From NCBI GenBank assembly GCA_020637815.1, contig JACKJS010000002.1:569501-633500 (forward strand): DNA of 64,000 nucleotides, written 5' to 3'. The stretch is from Hyphomicrobiaceae bacterium (GTDB taxonomy: Bacteria; Pseudomonadota; Alphaproteobacteria; Rhizobiales; Methyloligellaceae). Below, piece by piece: positions 62,119-64,000 of this stretch; positions within the stretch are counted from its first letter, which is position 1, and each line of letters opens with the position of its first letter. The notes beneath the pieces were generated by a model. The model made no database searches. It was given only the letters and a program-made list of their open reading frames with translations, and was not told the origin of the DNA. The position numbers and the translations under genes were made by a program.

Positions 62119-62240
62119 CCCTCGAACACGACACCGCATCCTGATCGGCGCGAGCCTCTGCTCGCGCGCGGCAGGGCGTATCGAGGTCCCTTGCGTTCGC
62201 GACGCATGGGTGACGCAACGACGAATTGGAGACGCGCATC

Positions 62241-63506
62241 ATGAAGCGTCTGACGAATGCCGCGCTTCTCGCGGCCGGGATCCTGGCTGGGGCCGGGGGC
62301 ACCTATTGGTATCTGCATCGCGGTGCGAACTCCGCCGAACCGATGGAGATGAGCGCTGCGGCCGCGGAGGAGCGCGCGGGCGCGAAGCCCGAGCGCAAGG
62401 TGCTGTACTACCGCAATCCCATGGGGCTGCCGGACACCTCCCCGGTGCCGAAGAAGGACTCCATGGGGATGGATTACATTCCCGTCTATGCCGACGAAGG
62501 CGGTGACGACGGCGATACCGTGTCGATCAGTCCGGGGAAGATCCAGCGCAGCGGGGTGCGCACGGAGACGGTCGCCAAGAGGCCGGTGTCCCGGAGCATC
62601 CGGGCTGTGGGCGGCGTCGAGCACGATGAGGCGCTGCTCACCGCCATCACGGTCCGCTCCGACGGCTATATCGAGGATCTGTTTGTCGACAAGACCGGCC
62701 AGGCGGTCGAAAAGGGGCAGCCTCTTTTCCGCTTCTACAGCCCGCAGATTCAGCTGGCTCAAGCCGATCTTCTCGTCGCCATGCGTGCGCAAGCGCGCGG
62801 CGGCCGCGATATGGCCGGCGCCATCCAGAAGCTGCGCAATCTCGGCGTGCCCGAAAGCCGTATCCGCGCAGTGCGGGAGAGCAAGGACAATCCGCGCACG
62901 CTGGACTGGCCGTCGCCGACCACCGGCGACGTCACGTCGAAGAGCGTGGTCAACGGCCAGTTCGTGGAAGCCGGCGACGAACTGTTCCGCATCGCCGACC
63001 ATACACGCATGTGGGTGATCGCCGAGGTCGCGGAAGCCGATATCGGCGACATCGCCGTGGGCACGCCCGCCACGGTCACGCTGCGCGCGTTTCCGAACCA
63101 GCCATATGACACGCAAGTCGGCTTCATCTATCCGGAGATGCGCAATCTGGAGACGAGAACGGTTCCCGTGCGCATCGTGCTCGACAACAAGGACGGCCGT
63201 ATCAAACCGGGCATGTATGCCGATGTCGTGTTCCGGCCCGGTGAGAAGAATGCGCCCGTCACCGCCGTCCCGGCGAGTTCGGTGATCGACAGCGGCACGC
63301 GGCAGGTCGTGCTGGTCGCCAAAGGTGAGGGCAAGTTCGAACCGCGCAAGGTGAAGCTGGGGCGCACGGGCGGTGGCTACGTCGAGATCCTGGACGGCGT
63401 GAAGGAAGGCGACGAGGTCGTGACCTCGGCCACCTTCCTGATCGACTCCGAAAGCAATCTCAAGGCCGCGCTGCAAGATCTCGAAGGCCAGGAGACGGTC
63501 CAATGA
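62241..63506 (+). CDS. cusB: CusB-like efflux RND periplasmic adaptor with heavy-metal-binding domain
   Basis: 421 residues from ATG 62241. Membrane-anchored N-terminus, then a heavy-metal-binding domain (VLYYRNPMGLPDTSPVPKKDSMGMDYIPVY, residues 54-83) as in CusB, followed by barrel-sandwich, helical hairpin (QLAQADLLVAMRAQARGGRD) and beta-barrel/MP domains. Links CusA to an outer-membrane channel and passes Cu(I) or Ag(I). The stop overlaps cusA by ATGA. No cusC is seen within the window. Confidence 0.93.
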   Translation: MKRLTNAALLAAGILAGAGGTYWYLHRGANSAEPMEMSAAAAEERAGAKPERKVLYYRNPMGLPDTSPVPKKDSMGMDYIPVYADEGGDDGDTVSISPGKIQRSGVRTETVAKRPVSRSIRAVGGVEHDEALLTAITVRSDGYIEDLFVDKTGQAVEKGQPLFRFYSPQIQLAQADLLVAMRAQARGGRDMAGAIQKLRNLGVPESRIRAVRESKDNPRTLDWPSPTTGDVTSKSVVNGQFVEAGDELFRIADHTRMWVIAEVAEADIGDIAVGTPATVTLRAFPNQPYDTQVGFIYPEMRNLETRTVPVRIVLDNKDGRIKPGMYADVVFRPGEKNAPVTAVPASSVIDSGTRQVVLVAKGEGKFEPRKVKLGRTGGGYVEILDGVKEGDEVVTSATFLIDSESNLKAALQDLEGQETVQ

Positions 63507-64000
63507 TCGCCCGGATCATTCGCTGGTCGGCGCGCAATGTCGTGCTCGTTGCCATCGCCACGGCCATCGTCACGCTGGTCGGCCTCTATGCGGTGCAAAA
63601 GGTTCCACTCGATGCGATCCCGGATCTCTCCGACGTCCAGGTCATCGTCTACACCGAGTATCCAGGGCAGGCGCCGCAGGTCGTCGAGGATCAGGTCACC
63701 TATCCGCTGACGACGGCGATGCTGACCGTGCCGAAAGCGCGCACGGTGCGCGGCTTCTCGTTCTTCGGCGTGTCGTTCGTTTATGTGATCTTCGACGACG
63801 GCACGGACATCTATTGGGCGCGCTCGCGCGTCATGGAGTCGTTGAGCGCGGCGGCCGGAGACCTTCCGTCCGGCGTCACGCCTGAACTCGGCCCCGATGC
63901 AACCGGCGTCGGCTGGGTCTACCAGTACATCCTGCGCGGGAAACAGAAGAGCCTCGCCGAGCTCCGAACGCTGCAGGACTGGTATGTGCGCTACGGTCTC
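63503..64000 (+). CDS. cusA: CusA-like heavy-metal RND efflux pump (3' end cut by window edge)
   Basis: First 166 codons of an HME-RND transporter. MIARIIRWSARNVVLVAIATAI is transmembrane helix 1 and VPLDAIPDLSDVQVIVYTEYPGQAPQVVEDQVTYPLTTAML is the family N-terminal signature. The frame stays open to the right edge. Export of Cu(I) or Ag(I) is the usual role for this adaptor-pump pair. Confidence 0.95.
   Translation, partial: MIARIIRWSARNVVLVAIATAIVTLVGLYAVQKVPLDAIPDLSDVQVIVYTEYPGQAPQVVEDQVTYPLTTAMLTVPKARTVRGFSFFGVSFVYVIFDDGTDIYWARSRVMESLSAAAGDLPSGVTPELGPDATGVGWVYQYILRGKQKSLAELRTLQDWYVRYGL

Overview
This window is GC-rich chromosomal DNA from an alphaproteobacterium, most likely a methylotrophic or PQQ-using member of the Hyphomicrobiales (a Methyloceanibacter- or Hyphomicrobium-like organism is my inference). 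The support is a CpdR-type cell-cycle regulator, an ImuA-ImuB-DnaE2 mutasome behind a GTTC-N7-GTTC LexA box, a ROSE/RpoH-controlled small heat-shock gene, ThiO, a KdsD with alphaproteobacterial motifs, a porin of alphaproteobacterial type, pqqB, and an ABC transporter of the type linked to PQQ alcohol dehydrogenases. It is mostly core chromosome: I see no phage, insertion sequence, CRISPR array or integrase.

Layout. 0-6 kb: hemA (cut by the left edge), a single-domain receiver, a large porin and a two-gene ABC-2 transporter of the Ped/Lut type. 6-13.5 kb: a NitT/TauT-like ABC importer, a two-component system divergent from an Asp-rich outer-membrane protein, and an isolated pqqB. 13.5-19 kb: CHAD protein, thiE, thiG, thiS, thiO and ggt, all on the minus strand. 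19-25.3 kb: the SOS mutasome operon imuA-imuB-dnaE2. Its dnaE2 carries two 94-bp palindromic repeats in frame, and its imuA ends in a minisatellite-encoded tail. 25-34 kb: methyltransferase, L,D-transpeptidase, a lone Flp pilin (57 aa), DUF1007 plus NicO metal exporter, 1-Cys peroxiredoxin, Nudix, ferrochelatase, and an SPFH/NfeD pair. 34-47 kb: glpD, a B12-binding radical SAM protein, kdsD, a large outer-membrane barrel, galU, galE, two MltB-type transglycosylases and a DUF459 protein (surface polysaccharide and peptidoglycan functions). 47-53 kb: gltD and gltB. 53.5-55.5 kb: a compact bufferin-type RiPP operon (bufA-bufB-bufC). 55.7-60 kb: hsp20 with RpoH promoter and RNA thermometer, an alpha/beta hydrolase, hisN, a candidate small RNA, an N-formylglutamate amidohydrolase and cpdR. 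60-64 kb: tRNA-Val(GAC), a CDF exporter and a CusBA-like copper/silver RND efflux operon (cusA cut by the right edge).

Functional threads. Metal handling recurs: bufferin cluster (copper chelation by family), CusBA efflux, a CDF exporter, DUF1007/NicO, heme synthesis (hemA, hemH) and a possible lanthanide/PQQ-linked transporter. DNA damage, heat and peroxide responses are also represented, each with at least one visible regulatory or family signature. The items I would follow first are the bufferin operon, the ~95-nt anti-Shine-Dalgarno small RNA candidate at 58451-58545, and the two in-frame REPIN-like repeats in dnaE2.
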